Position numbers and translations under genes: made by a program. The notes below the pieces were generated by a model. The model was not told the origin of the DNA, did not search any database, and worked only from the letters and a program-made list of their open reading frames with translations. DNA of 11,474 bases from Desulfovibrio sp. (lineage in GTDB: Bacteria > Desulfobacterota > Desulfovibrionia > Desulfovibrionales > Desulfovibrionaceae). Shown here in pieces: positions 1 to 7,180 of the stretch (positions are counted from its first letter, which is position 1; the number at the start of each line of letters is the position of its first letter). The stretch is from the NCBI GenBank assembly GCA_031282465.1, contig JAITDR010000054.1, forward strand, positions 1 through 11,474, in the 5' to 3' direction.

Positions 1-102
1 GAAGACGGGCGGGCGGCATTCAGACGCGCCTTCGCCGATACGGGCAACAGACGAAAAAGGATGCTGGTGCTGGAAGTCGACCTGCCGCACAGGGCCTATT
101 GA
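1..102 (+). CDS. 3' end of an unidentified protein (partial)
   Basis: Frame 1 is open from the first base to a TGA at 100-102 and encodes 33 residues ending ...KRMLVLEVDLPHRAY. The piece is arginine-rich with a short hydrophobic stretch (MLVLEV), which could be a terminal beta strand. The gap to the symporter start is 100 bases. I see no motif that identifies the family, and the coding call rests only on the open frame and its sensible spacing to the next gene. The rest of the gene lies upstream of the window. Confidence 0.5.
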   Translation, partial: EDGRAAFRRAFADTGNRRKRMLVLEVDLPHRAY

Positions 103-202
103 AGACAATCACCGCGAACGGCACGGCACTATGGACCGGTGGAGTGTTTCCTGCTATGTCCCTGTCGTGCACACTACACCCGCTCAACAAGGAGATCCCG
201 CC

Positions 203-1519
203 ATGGTTGAACAAGAACAAGGGAAACGCGGCCGGTTCATGGGGTGGTACTTCGGGTCGAACCTGCTGATGCGCATCCTGATCGGTCTGTTTCTGGGCGC
301 GCTCGTCGGTCTGTTTCTGGCCTTCAATCCCGGGGCTGCCGCGCCGTACATCGCATACACCAAATTTTTCGGCGACGTCTTCATCCGCCTGCTGCGCATG
401 ATCGTCGTCCCGGTTATCTTCTTTTCACTCATAACCGGGGCGTCAAGCATCACGCCGCATCAACTCGGCCGGGTCGGCCTGAAAACCATGGGCTATTATC
501 TTGCCACCACAGCCGTCGCCGTGTTCATCGCCCTGATTATCGCCGGCATCTTCAATCCGGGCGACGGGCTGGGCATGGCCGGTGATGCCGCGGTGCAGGG
601 CAAAAGCGCGGCCCAGACTCCCCTGGCCCAGGTACTGCTGAACATTATCCCCATGAACCCCATGGAATCTCTGGCCAAAGGCGACGTGCTGCCCATCATC
701 TTCTTTGCCCTGGTCTTCGGCATCGCCCTCTCCGTTCTGCGCGATGCCGACAACGCGGACGTCGCCAAATACGCCGATGCTCTTTTCCACCTCTGCTCCA
801 CCATCGCCGGGGTCATGTACAAAGTGGTGGCAGGCATCATGCAGTACGCTCCCATCGGCGTCTTCGTACTCATCTCCGTCGTTTTCGCCCAACAGGGAGC
901 CAAGGTCATCGGCCCGCTCGTCTTTGTAACCCTGCTGTGCTACATCGGTTTCGCCGCCCACGTCTTCCTGGTGTACGGCGGCATCCTGCGCCTTTTCGGA
1001 CTCAGCTTCGTCAAATTCGTGCGCGGCGCGCACGAAGCCTCCATCACCGCCTTTGTAACCCGTTCCTCCAACGCCGCGCTGCCCATTTCCCTGCGCGTGT
1101 CCGAAGAAAATCTGGGCGTGTCCCGCTCCATCACTTCCTTTGCGCTGCCCATAGGCGCAACGGTCAATATGGACGGTACCGCCATTTATCTGGCCGTGTG
1201 CGCCTCCTTTATCGCCAACGCGGTGGGGGCGCCCCTGAACTTTGAACAACAATCCACTCTGGTCGTTGTGGCCACGCTGGCTTCCATAGGCACAGCCGGT
1301 GTGCCGGGCGCGGGCGCCATCATGATGCTCATGGTGCTTGAGGCCGTGGGGTTGCCCGTGACTACCGGGTCACCCGTAGCCGCCGCCTACGCTATGATTC
1401 TCGGCATCGACGCCCTGCTCGACATGGGACGCACCTGCCTGAACGTGACCGGCGACATCGCGGGCGTCGCCGTCATCGGCAAAAGTGAACAACAAGTCGA
1501 CATGAGCAAGTGGAGTTGA
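203..1519 (+). CDS. Na+-coupled glutamate/aspartate-type symporter (DAACS/SDF family)
   Basis: 438 aa inner-membrane secondary transporter that imports an anionic amino acid with Na+. The ATG at 203 is chosen over the in-frame ATG at 131 because AAGGAG sits 7 bases before it (189-194) and the protein then begins with a short polar tail and TM1 (about 18-40), as usual. Visible signatures are the HP1 tip TRSSNAALP (286-294), NMDGT (322-326) in TM7, the HP2 tip GTAGVPGAG (363-371), and TM8 with D403, D407, R410, T411, N414 and D418. These line up with GltPh D390, D394, R397, T398, N401 and D405. From family knowledge, D394 and R397 bind the amino and side-chain carboxyl groups of aspartate. DctA-type C4-dicarboxylate carriers instead have Ser and Asn at the D394 and D405 positions. 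I therefore infer an acidic amino acid substrate rather than a C4-dicarboxylate. One departure from GltPh is HP1 RSSNAA where GltPh has RSSSGT. Confidence 0.9.
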   Translation: MVEQEQGKRGRFMGWYFGSNLLMRILIGLFLGALVGLFLAFNPGAAAPYIAYTKFFGDVFIRLLRMIVVPVIFFSLITGASSITPHQLGRVGLKTMGYYLATTAVAVFIALIIAGIFNPGDGLGMAGDAAVQGKSAAQTPLAQVLLNIIPMNPMESLAKGDVLPIIFFALVFGIALSVLRDADNADVAKYADALFHLCSTIAGVMYKVVAGIMQYAPIGVFVLISVVFAQQGAKVIGPLVFVTLLCYIGFAAHVFLVYGGILRLFGLSFVKFVRGAHEASITAFVTRSSNAALPISLRVSEENLGVSRSITSFALPIGATVNMDGTAIYLAVCASFIANAVGAPLNFEQQSTLVVVATLASIGTAGVPGAGAIMMLMVLEAVGLPVTTGSPVAAAYAMILGIDALLDMGRTCLNVTGDIAGVAVIGKSEQQVDMSKWS

Positions 1520-1539
1520 ATGAGATCGGGGCTCGGCTC

Positions 1540-2445
1540 CTAACCCCGCCGGGGACCTTGAGGCTCAGCCTCAAGCCCGGCCGGGGTTCCTCCAAAAAAA
1601 TGACGACGTTCCAAGTCCTCCAGCAGAGACAGGGGCACGCTCACGTTGCCGCGCCCCGTACCCAGGGCGACATTTTTTTTGTTCTCCCCGTGGTAGTCCG
1701 AGCCTCCGGTCACAGAGAGGCCGTGCTTGCGGGCCAGTTCGAGGCAGATATCCGTCTGTTCCGGGCCGTGGTCGCTGTGGTAGGTCTCCAGCGCGGTCAA
1801 CCCGCAAGAGCGGAATTCGGCGAGGATGTCGTCAAGTTCGGAACGGGTCACGGACGGGGAAAGAAAAGGATGGGCGAGAGAAACAACGGGACTTTCCCGC
1901 CGGAGCAGGGCTATGCCTTCTTCCGGGGAGGACAGGCTGCGCGGCACATACGCCGGGCAGCCGCGGCCGAGAAAGCGAACGAAGGCATCGCGGCCGGCGG
2001 CGACGCAACCGGCGGCGGCAAGGGCGGCGGCTATATGCGGGCGTCCGACGGCTTTCCCTCCGGCCCGCCGGTACACGTCTTCGGGGTCCAGCGGCATGCC
2101 CAGAGCGGCCAGCCTGTCCAATACGGCCTGGTTGCGCGTGTCGCGCAAGGCCCTGATTCCGGCCAGGGATTTTTCCAGCGTCGGGGAGGACATGGGCAGG
2201 AACAGCCCGAGGATATGCAGTTCCCGCTCGCCTCGACGCACGGCGATTTCCACGCCGGGAACGAATTGCAGGTTCAGGCGCGCGGCTTCCTCGGCGGCTT
2301 CGGCCAGACCGTCCGTGCAGTCGTGGTCCGTCAGGGCAAAAGCCGCCAGACCGCATGCCGCCGCCTTGCGCGCCAGCGCCGCGGGGCTGTCCGTACCGTC
2401 GGAGGCCGAACTGTGCGTGTGCAGATCTATGCGGCGCGTGTGCAT
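1540..2445 (-). CDS. PHP-domain phosphoesterase (YciV/TrpH-like, 3',5'-nucleoside bisphosphate phosphatase / RNase AM family)
   Basis: 301 aa cytosolic metal-dependent phosphoesterase. The N-terminal PHP core shows DLHTHSSASDG (H9 and H11), TDHD (39-42) and PGVEI, followed by a helical insert with GRPHIA. The C-terminal half has SLAHPF, ETYHSDH and GGSDYHG, so the histidines and aspartates expected for a two- or three-metal site are all present. Family members hydrolyse 3',5'-nucleoside bisphosphates, and E. coli YciV (RNase AM) acts as a 5'-3' exonuclease on short RNA. Which activity applies here is not visible in the sequence. The ATG at 2445 is chosen because the PHP domain starts 5 residues later. 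A TTG at 2523 would add a basic, non-conserved 26-residue lead, and the SD before 2445 (GGGAAAGG) is close and imperfect. The last ~16 residues (GTPAGLEAEPQGPRRG) are encoded by the palindrome at the gene's 3' end and look non-structural. Confidence 0.85.
   Translation of the reverse strand: MHTRRIDLHTHSSASDGTDSPAALARKAAACGLAAFALTDHDCTDGLAEAAEEAARLNLQFVPGVEIAVRRGERELHILGLFLPMSSPTLEKSLAGIRALRDTRNQAVLDRLAALGMPLDPEDVYRRAGGKAVGRPHIAAALAAAGCVAAGRDAFVRFLGRGCPAYVPRSLSSPEEGIALLRRESPVVSLAHPFLSPSVTRSELDDILAEFRSCGLTALETYHSDHGPEQTDICLELARKHGLSVTGGSDYHGENKKNVALGTGRGNVSVPLSLLEDLERRHFFGGTPAGLEAEPQGPRRG
1542..1588. terminator. Composite palindrome between convergent genes, probable bidirectional terminator
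   Basis: An inner perfect dyad, TTGAGGCT-C-AGCCTCAA (1558-1574), is nested in an outer arm pair: AACCCCGCCGGG (1542-1553) with CCCGGCCGGGGTT (1576-1588), with one bulged base. It starts 22 bases after the symporter stop and covers the last codons and stop of the convergent PHP gene, the expected place for a shared terminator. No T-tract follows it on either strand. A seven-A run (1594-1600) lies just outside it, which on the minus strand is a T-run before, not after, the hairpin. Intrinsic termination is therefore an inference from stem strength and position only. Confidence 0.5.
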
Positions 2446-2632
2446 GTGCCTTTCCCGACGCTTTTTATGCGGGTTCCGGATAACATTGTGTCCTGCAATT
2501 TTTATCCGTCGACTGCGGAACAAGCATAGTTCAGCTTTACCACACGCAGCCTTCGGCGGCGTATCGGCCTTGCGGCCGGTATTTGCCGATTTCCGGGGAA
2601 AACAGTAAACAGCGCATCACGGAGAATCTTTG

Positions 2633-2965
2633 GTGGATAAACGGTTGCTCGACCTGCTGGCCTGTCCGGTATGCGGCGCTCCCCTTGAGGAAGTATGGAG
2701 CGGCGCGGACGAAGGGCTGCTCTGTACGTTCTGTTTCGCGGTCTATCCGGTCCGGGACGAGATACCCCTCCTGCTGGCGGACGAGGCCGTGTCCTGCACG
2801 TCGTGGCCGAACCGAAGCGCCGCCGGCGGCGACGGACCGCGGCTTGCGGATCCTCCGGGCAAACATCGACGTATTTTTTTGCAGGGATTCCACCCGCTCA
2901 AACTCCCCCGACAGGTCGGCCTGCGCCGGCGCAAGACCGCACATGTCACCCGTCCTCAGGCTTGA
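2633..2965 (+). CDS. Trm112/UPF0434-like zinc-ribbon protein with atypical arginine-rich C-terminal tail
   Basis: 110 aa if started at the GTG at 2633 (GGAG at 2621-2624, 8 bases away). A TTG one codon earlier is also possible. Residues 1-52 are a clear Trm112-type domain: MDKRLLDLLACPVCG, then two Cys pairs (C11/C14 and C31/C34) and the hallmark YPVRDEIPLLL (38-48). In archaea and eukaryotes Trm112 is an activator or partner of tRNA, rRNA and protein methyltransferases. Bacterial short forms (YcaR-like) are about 60 aa and less well understood. Here the frame continues for ~58 more residues that are rich in Arg, Pro and Gly (e.g. RSAAGGDGPRLADPPGKHRR), match nothing I know, and overlap the 3' end of the convergent kinase gene by 10 bases. 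The domain is secure. The tail may be read-through after loss of the usual stop, or a product of a frameshift. Confidence 0.75.
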   Translation: MDKRLLDLLACPVCGAPLEEVWSGADEGLLCTFCFAVYPVRDEIPLLLADEAVSCTSWPNRSAAGGDGPRLADPPGKHRRIFLQGFHPLKLPRQVGLRRRKTAHVTRPQA

Positions 2966-5544
2966 GGCACGGTTCCGAACCGACTTGCGTTTCCCTCTCC
3001 GGCCTGCCGTTTTACGGGCAGGAATTCGCGCAGGCGCAGCATGACTTCTTCGAGGTTGAGCGGTTTGCCGACATGGCCGTTCATACCTGCCGCCAGGCAA
3101 AGTTCAATGTCTTCGCGGAAGACGTTGGCGGTCATGGCGATGATGGGGATTGCGGACGCTTCGGGGATATTCAGGGCCCGGATGCGCCGGGTAGCTTCGT
3201 ACCCGTCCATTTCCGGCATTTGCACATCCATGAACACCAGATCGTAAGCGGCGGGGGCTTCGCTGAACATGCGCAGGGCTTCCGCGCCGTTTTCAGCGTT
3301 GTCGATCGCTATTCCCGTCGGCTCCAGCAGGGCCGCCACGATTTCCCTGTTGATTTCCACATCTTCGGCAAGCAGGATGCGGCGGCCTGCGAAGTGTGTT
3401 TCCCCTTCGGCCGGTATTGCGCGTTCTGTGCGGGCTGCGTCGCTGCCCAGGTATTTGTTGATGCAGTCGGTAACTGTTGAGGGGAAGAGGGGTTTGGAGA
3501 GGAATTCCGTGACGCCTGCGTTTCGGGCTTCATCCGCTATGCTGTTCCATTCCCCGGCGGACATCATGACGATGCCGACTTTGCCGGTGCTGCGTTCGCG
3601 GATGCGGCAGGCAAGTTCGATACCGTTCATCTCCGGCATTTTCCAGTCGACGAAGTACACGTTGTAGGGGCCGTTGCGTTCTATCAGTTCCAGGGCTTCT
3701 CTGCCTCCGCGGGCCAGATCGCAGGGTGCGCCGAGGTTGCGGGTGATGAGTTCGATGTATGCTCCGGTTTCCGGGTCGTCGTCCACCGCCAGGATGCGGA
3801 GGGCGTTCATGGAGGCGCCGGGGTCCGGGGAGGGGCGGCGATCTTCGGCGCCGCGCTCGGCGCGGATGGTGAAGGAAAAAGTGGAGCCTCGGCCCGGTTC
3901 GGATTCCACCCATATGCTTCCGCCCATCATTTCCACGATGCGTTTGGATATGGCCAGTCCCAGACCCGTGCCGCCGAAGCGGCGGGAGATGCTGCCGTCG
4001 GCCTGTTGGAAGGCGCTGAACAGGCGGGTCTGCTGTTCACAGCCGATGCCGATGCCGGTATCCTGCACGTCCATCTGCAGGAAGCATACGCCGTTTTCTT
4101 CGCGCAACAGGCGTACGGACAGCCGCACGGCGCCTTCTTCCGGCGTGAATTTCACGGCATTGGAAAGCAGGTTGGCGAGTACCTGCGCCAGGCGCTGCTC
4201 GTCGCCGACGAGCGCGCGCGGCATGCCGTCGCCGATATGCACGGTAAAGTTCAGTTGTTTTTCGTCCATGCGGAAATTGACGACGTTGACCACATTCTGC
4301 AGCATTTTTTCAACATCGAATTCAGCGTAGGACAGGTCGAATTTGCCGGATTCGATTTTGGAAATATCCAGAATATCGTTGATGACGCCGAGCAGATGGG
4401 TGGAAGCATCGTGAATTTTCTGCAGGCAGTAGTCTTTTCTGTCGATGTCGGACGTGCTTTCGGCTATGGCGGTCATGCCTATGACGGCGTTCAGCGGCGT
4501 GCGCATTTCGTGGCTCATGTTGGAGAGGAATTCGCTTTTGGCCCGGCTTGCGGCTTCGGCCGCTTCGCGCAGAGCGGCCAGACGCACGTTTTGTTCGGCA
4601 ATTTGTTCGAAAGGCACGGCGACTATGCCTCCGGCGGCAACGGCGGCCAGGGAACCGAGCGCGATAAAGAGCAGGGCCGACAGCAGCAGGTAGGTGGTAA
4701 CGCCGGCGGCCGCGCTTTCGTCTATGAGCGCGACGACGCCCAATACCCAGCCGTCCGTGCCGCCGATGGGCATGTAGGCGCAAACGCGCACGGCATTCTC
4801 GAAGGAATAGGTGCCCGAACCGGTTTTCTCGCGGACCATCGTCCGGAAAAATTCACCCGCTTCCCGCTTGACGGACAGAGGATCGGGGTCGGCTTCGCCG
4901 ACTTTGATGAAGTTGTAGCGGCTTTCCACCATTTCGGGACGGTAATTGGAAATCATGGTGCCTTCGCCGTCGACGATGAAGATATTTCCGGAATGTCCTA
5001 TTCTGAGTTCACTGATGAAGCTGTTCAAATAATCGCCCGGCAGGGAGGCTACCATGATGTTCGGGTACGCCGGTATACAGAGGCGCAGGACCAGTTGTCC
5101 GTTTTTCGCCCTTTCGGTGGCGGTCGTCACCGACTGTCCTTTAAAAGCGCGCAGGGCGGGTGGGCTGTGCGCATACACGTCGTCCGGGGCCGTGTCGCCG
5201 TACGAAGCCAAAACACCGTTGTCGTCCAAGATTGCCAGAGAAAGGTAGCCGTGTTGTCTCGTCTGCCGATACAACACCGCCCGCAGTATGTCCTTCCCTT
5301 GGGTCCGGGCATTGTAGGGGACGGCCTCCCGGCACGCCTCGGCAGCCGCCTCGGCCTCCGTCTTGAGCACCTGCAGGCCGGAAGCGACCATTTTGACGGC
5401 GATTTTGCCGATGACCGCCATGTCGCCGGCAATGGTCTGCACGAAATGCCGACGGCCTGCGTAGATGCTGAACGTGGTGCCGATGATGGAGATGGCCGCC
5501 GTAATACCGATGATGATGACCGTAATCTTGACGCGAATCGACAT
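2956..5544 (-). CDS. Membrane hybrid sensor histidine kinase: Cache sensor, HisKA-HATPase, two receiver domains
   Basis: 862 aa two-component sensor. TM1 is about 7-27. A ~255-residue extracytoplasmic dCache-like domain follows ([17 protein letters not shown] at 187-203, [10 protein letters not shown] at 266-275), then TM2 (about 283-309) and a short coiled linker without HAMP or PAS. HisKA has SHEMRTP with phospho-acceptor H345. HATPase_c has N-box N462, DTGIGI (495-500) and GGTGLGLAI (524-532). Receiver 1 has acidic D588-D590, phospho-site D633 ([10 protein letters not shown]) and K684. Receiver 2 has E727/D728, D773 ([10 protein letters not shown]), T805 and K827. Both receivers look phosphorylatable. 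No HPt domain and no output regulator are encoded here, so the relay partner is elsewhere. The start ATG shares one base with the folP stop (TGATG) and has GGGAG 10 bases upstream. An in-frame upstream extension runs through folP and is not credible. The ligand is unknown. Confidence 0.92.
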   Translation of the reverse strand: MSIRVKITVIIIGITAAISIIGTTFSIYAGRRHFVQTIAGDMAVIGKIAVKMVASGLQVLKTEAEAAAEACREAVPYNARTQGKDILRAVLYRQTRQHGYLSLAILDDNGVLASYGDTAPDDVYAHSPPALRAFKGQSVTTATERAKNGQLVLRLCIPAYPNIMVASLPGDYLNSFISELRIGHSGNIFIVDGEGTMISNYRPEMVESRYNFIKVGEADPDPLSVKREAGEFFRTMVREKTGSGTYSFENAVRVCAYMPIGGTDGWVLGVVALIDESAAAGVTTYLLLSALLFIALGSLAAVAAGGIVAVPFEQIAEQNVRLAALREAAEAASRAKSEFLSNMSHEMRTPLNAVIGMTAIAESTSDIDRKDYCLQKIHDASTHLLGVINDILDISKIESGKFDLSYAEFDVEKMLQNVVNVVNFRMDEKQLNFTVHIGDGMPRALVGDEQRLAQVLANLLSNAVKFTPEEGAVRLSVRLLREENGVCFLQMDVQDTGIGIGCEQQTRLFSAFQQADGSISRRFGGTGLGLAISKRIVEMMGGSIWVESEPGRGSTFSFTIRAERGAEDRRPSPDPGASMNALRILAVDDDPETGAYIELITRNLGAPCDLARGGREALELIERNGPYNVYFVDWKMPEMNGIELACRIRERSTGKVGIVMMSAGEWNSIADEARNAGVTEFLSKPLFPSTVTDCINKYLGSDAARTERAIPAEGETHFAGRRILLAEDVEINREIVAALLEPTGIAIDNAENGAEALRMFSEAPAAYDLVFMDVQMPEMDGYEATRRIRALNIPEASAIPIIAMTANVFREDIELCLAAGMNGHVGKPLNLEEVMLRLREFLPVKRQAGEGNASRFGTVPQA

Positions 5545-6578
5545 CAGCGGGGTTCTCCCGGTGCGAGACCGTATCCCTGTTGTGCCGGGAGCTGTCCGGC
5601 AATCCCCGCGGGGGCCGGGGTTTCCCGGCCGCGGCCGAACTCCTGCGCCGAGTGCAGCGCCCAGGCGGTCTTGAGGGCGGAGAGGCAGAATTCCACATTG
5701 TGGGTGCGGTGTATGCGCGCGCCGCGGGACAGCAGCAAGGCCGACAGCGCGGCCGCGGCCGCATCGCGTTTGTCCGCGGGCAGGCCGGTTACCGCGCCGA
5801 GCAGGCCTTTGCGGGAAATACCGATATACAGGGGCCGGCCGAGGGCGGCGAAACGCGGCAGGGAGGACAGGATGCGCAGGGCCTGGGCGTCGCTTTTGCC
5901 GAAGCCTATGCAGGGGTCCAGGCATACGCACTCTTCCGGCAGCCCGGCCTTGACCAGAGCCGTGAGGCGAGTCGTGAACCAGTCCAGCAGGATGTCGACC
6001 ACATCGCCGGGGCAGGCGTATCCGCGCATGATTTCCGGCGGAACAGGGCAGTGTCCCAGGACATAGGCCGGCTTGTAGGTTGCCAGAACCTCGTCCATAG
6101 CCGGGTCATACGCACCGCCGGAGATGTCGTTGATCATCTCCGCGGGCGGCGCTCCGGGGTATCGGGCATGCGCTTCCAGCGCGCCGGCGGCGGTTTGCGC
6201 CCGCCGGGTATCTATAGAAAGGCAGAAGGACGGGGCGCCGTCTTCAGTACGCATAGCCAGAACGCGCTCCAGAACGGGGAAGAGCCGTCGCCGTTCTTCG
6301 TCGGGACCGATATCCGCCGCTCCGGGGCGGGTGGACTCCGCCCCCAAATCCAGAATATGCACGCCCTCGCGCAGCATTTGCCGCGCCCGCTCCACAGCCC
6401 GGTCGGGATCGACCCATTGCCCGCCGTCGGAAAACGAATCCGGCGTCACGTTGAGTATCCCGGCAACCAGATAGGGGGTCGTCCGGAGCGCCCTCCCTCC
6501 GTGCAGGCGCAGGATGTCCCGCTGTTCCGCCGGTCCGGTCCGGACTGCCGCCGAGGCGTCTGCCGTTTCTTCCTTCAT
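5544..6578 (-). CDS. folP: Dihydropteroate synthase
   Basis: 344 aa cytosolic TIM-barrel enzyme that condenses 6-hydroxymethyl-dihydropterin diphosphate with p-aminobenzoate to give dihydropteroate in folate synthesis. It shows NVTPDSFSDGG (43-53), ESTRPG (81-86), SIDT (121-124), IND (149-151), LDPCIGFGKS (220-229), SRKG (255-258) and RTHN (291-294), so the pterin, diphosphate and pABA positions are complete. The usual MHM of the barrel is GHC (175-177): the His is kept and both Met are replaced, a site that packs near the pterin. It is longer than the common ~270-285 aa, with ~25 extra residues in front and a ~34-residue Pro/Gly-rich tail that reaches the kinase gene. The start at ATG 6578 has AAGGGGG 8 bases upstream. 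It is the first gene of a two-gene unit, and coupling to the kinase is suggested by the 1-base overlap. Confidence 0.95.
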   Translation of the reverse strand: MKEETADASAAVRTGPAEQRDILRLHGGRALRTTPYLVAGILNVTPDSFSDGGQWVDPDRAVERARQMLREGVHILDLGAESTRPGAADIGPDEERRRLFPVLERVLAMRTEDGAPSFCLSIDTRRAQTAAGALEAHARYPGAPPAEMINDISGGAYDPAMDEVLATYKPAYVLGHCPVPPEIMRGYACPGDVVDILLDWFTTRLTALVKAGLPEECVCLDPCIGFGKSDAQALRILSSLPRFAALGRPLYIGISRKGLLGAVTGLPADKRDAAAAALSALLLSRGARIHRTHNVEFCLSALKTAWALHSAQEFGRGRETPAPAGIAGQLPAQQGYGLAPGEPR

Positions 6579-6974
6579 GGTGCGCGCCCCCTTTTACCCA
6601 TGCAGGTACCGCAAAGAACGGGCAACGGCAAGGCGGAAATGCACAGGACGTTTGCCGCGCGGAAACAGCGGCCCCTGCGCGGGGAAAGGCCGCATCGACG
6701 GCAACCTGTCGCGGTACGTCGCGAAAAAGCGATGTTTGCGCCGGAAACGGGGGCGCGCCGGCCGGATCGGGCACTGTCCGGCGAACATCGCCTGCAAACA
6801 ATACGTCTGTAAAAATATGTGTAGAAAAAATGTCGAAAATTCTCATGAGAGCGTCGAGCGCCCCATCTCAAGGCAGTATGTTGAGCTGAACATCTGATTT
6901 ATCGTTGAGCAAAATGTCTAAAAAACTACTTCGGCACGTGAAAAAAGCCATAATCAGAATTGTTGAAAAAATGC

Positions 6975-7003
6975 TTGACGCTTTGCACGCTTTCATCTAC
7001 ATA
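6975..7003 (+). promoter_or_regulatory. Candidate sigma-70-type promoter of the chemoreceptor gene
   Basis: TTGACG (6975-6980) resembles the -35 consensus with 5 of 6 matches. It is followed by a 17-base spacer and TACATA (6998-7003), a poor -10 with 3 of 6. It lies in the AT-rich part of the intergenic region, about 180 bases before the receptor ATG, which would give a leader of roughly 170 nt. I found no convincing sigma-28 or sigma-54 elements in its place. Confidence 0.35.
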
Positions 7004-7056
7004 TGAAATCATGGAAGAATAGTCGCGTGCTTCAGCAGCGACGCATGAAATCATGC
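7003..7056 (+). repeat. Two direct copies of an operator-like dyad, 42 bp apart
   Basis: ATGAAATCAT occurs at 7003-7012 and at 7045-7054, followed in both by G. The motif is itself a dyad (ATGA-AA-TCAT). In the second copy the arms extend to GCATGA-AA-TCATGC (7043-7056). The 42-base offset is four turns of B-DNA, so two bound dimers would lie on the same face. The first copy touches the candidate -10 element, which would suit a repressor. Homology between the copies fades about 10 bases beyond the motif. Confidence 0.4.
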
Positions 7057-7180
7057 AGAAACAGCGGACAGACGCAAGTTATGCTGCTGCCTGAGGGGCA
7101 TGTTTTGCGCCTGATTACCCGCCTAACCCTGCTTCAACATTTTGTCCTATCAGGAAAAAACGCAGAACAAGGAGGAAACA

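Larger units (their letters stand above)
6579..7180. other. 602-base divergent intergenic region between folP and the chemoreceptor
   Basis: No convincing gene is present. The folP side (6579-6790) is GC-rich and shows nothing clear. The part from about 6800 to 7020 is AT-rich, unlike the rest of the window, and should hold the promoters of both divergent genes. It contains a perfect palindrome TCTCATGAGA (6841-6850), two copies of AAAATGTC(G/T)AAAA (6827-6839 and 6911-6923, 84 bases apart), and GTTGAGC at 6880 and 6904 with a related GTCGAGC at 6853. These short repeats may be regulator sites or chance in an AT-rich stretch. Confidence 0.6.

Noticed and set aside
1510..2529. Long plus-strand ORF opposite the PHP gene
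   Set aside because: It is antisense to an intact PHP domain, low-complexity Gly/Arg-rich, and runs through the terminator palindrome.
5545..5931. 129-residue N-terminal extension of the kinase
   Set aside because: It is basic, proline-rich sequence in a shadow frame of folP. The ATG at 5544 has an SD and leads straight into TM1.
4006..6066. Very long plus-strand ORF opposite the kinase and folP (686 codons)
   Set aside because: It is antisense to two genes with full conserved motifs and shows no domain of its own. GC-rich antisense frames often stay open.
6594..6846. Minus-strand ORFs upstream of folP
   Set aside because: One continues into folP in the wrong frame and the other is a short Arg/Pro-rich peptide. 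Neither has a motif or a reasonable SD.
6930..6990. Possible sigma-54 (GGCAC...GC) or sigma-28 promoter for the chemoreceptor
   Set aside because: The GGCAC at about 6934 lacks the TTGC element at the right distance, and no GCCGATAA-like -10 follows a TAAA box.
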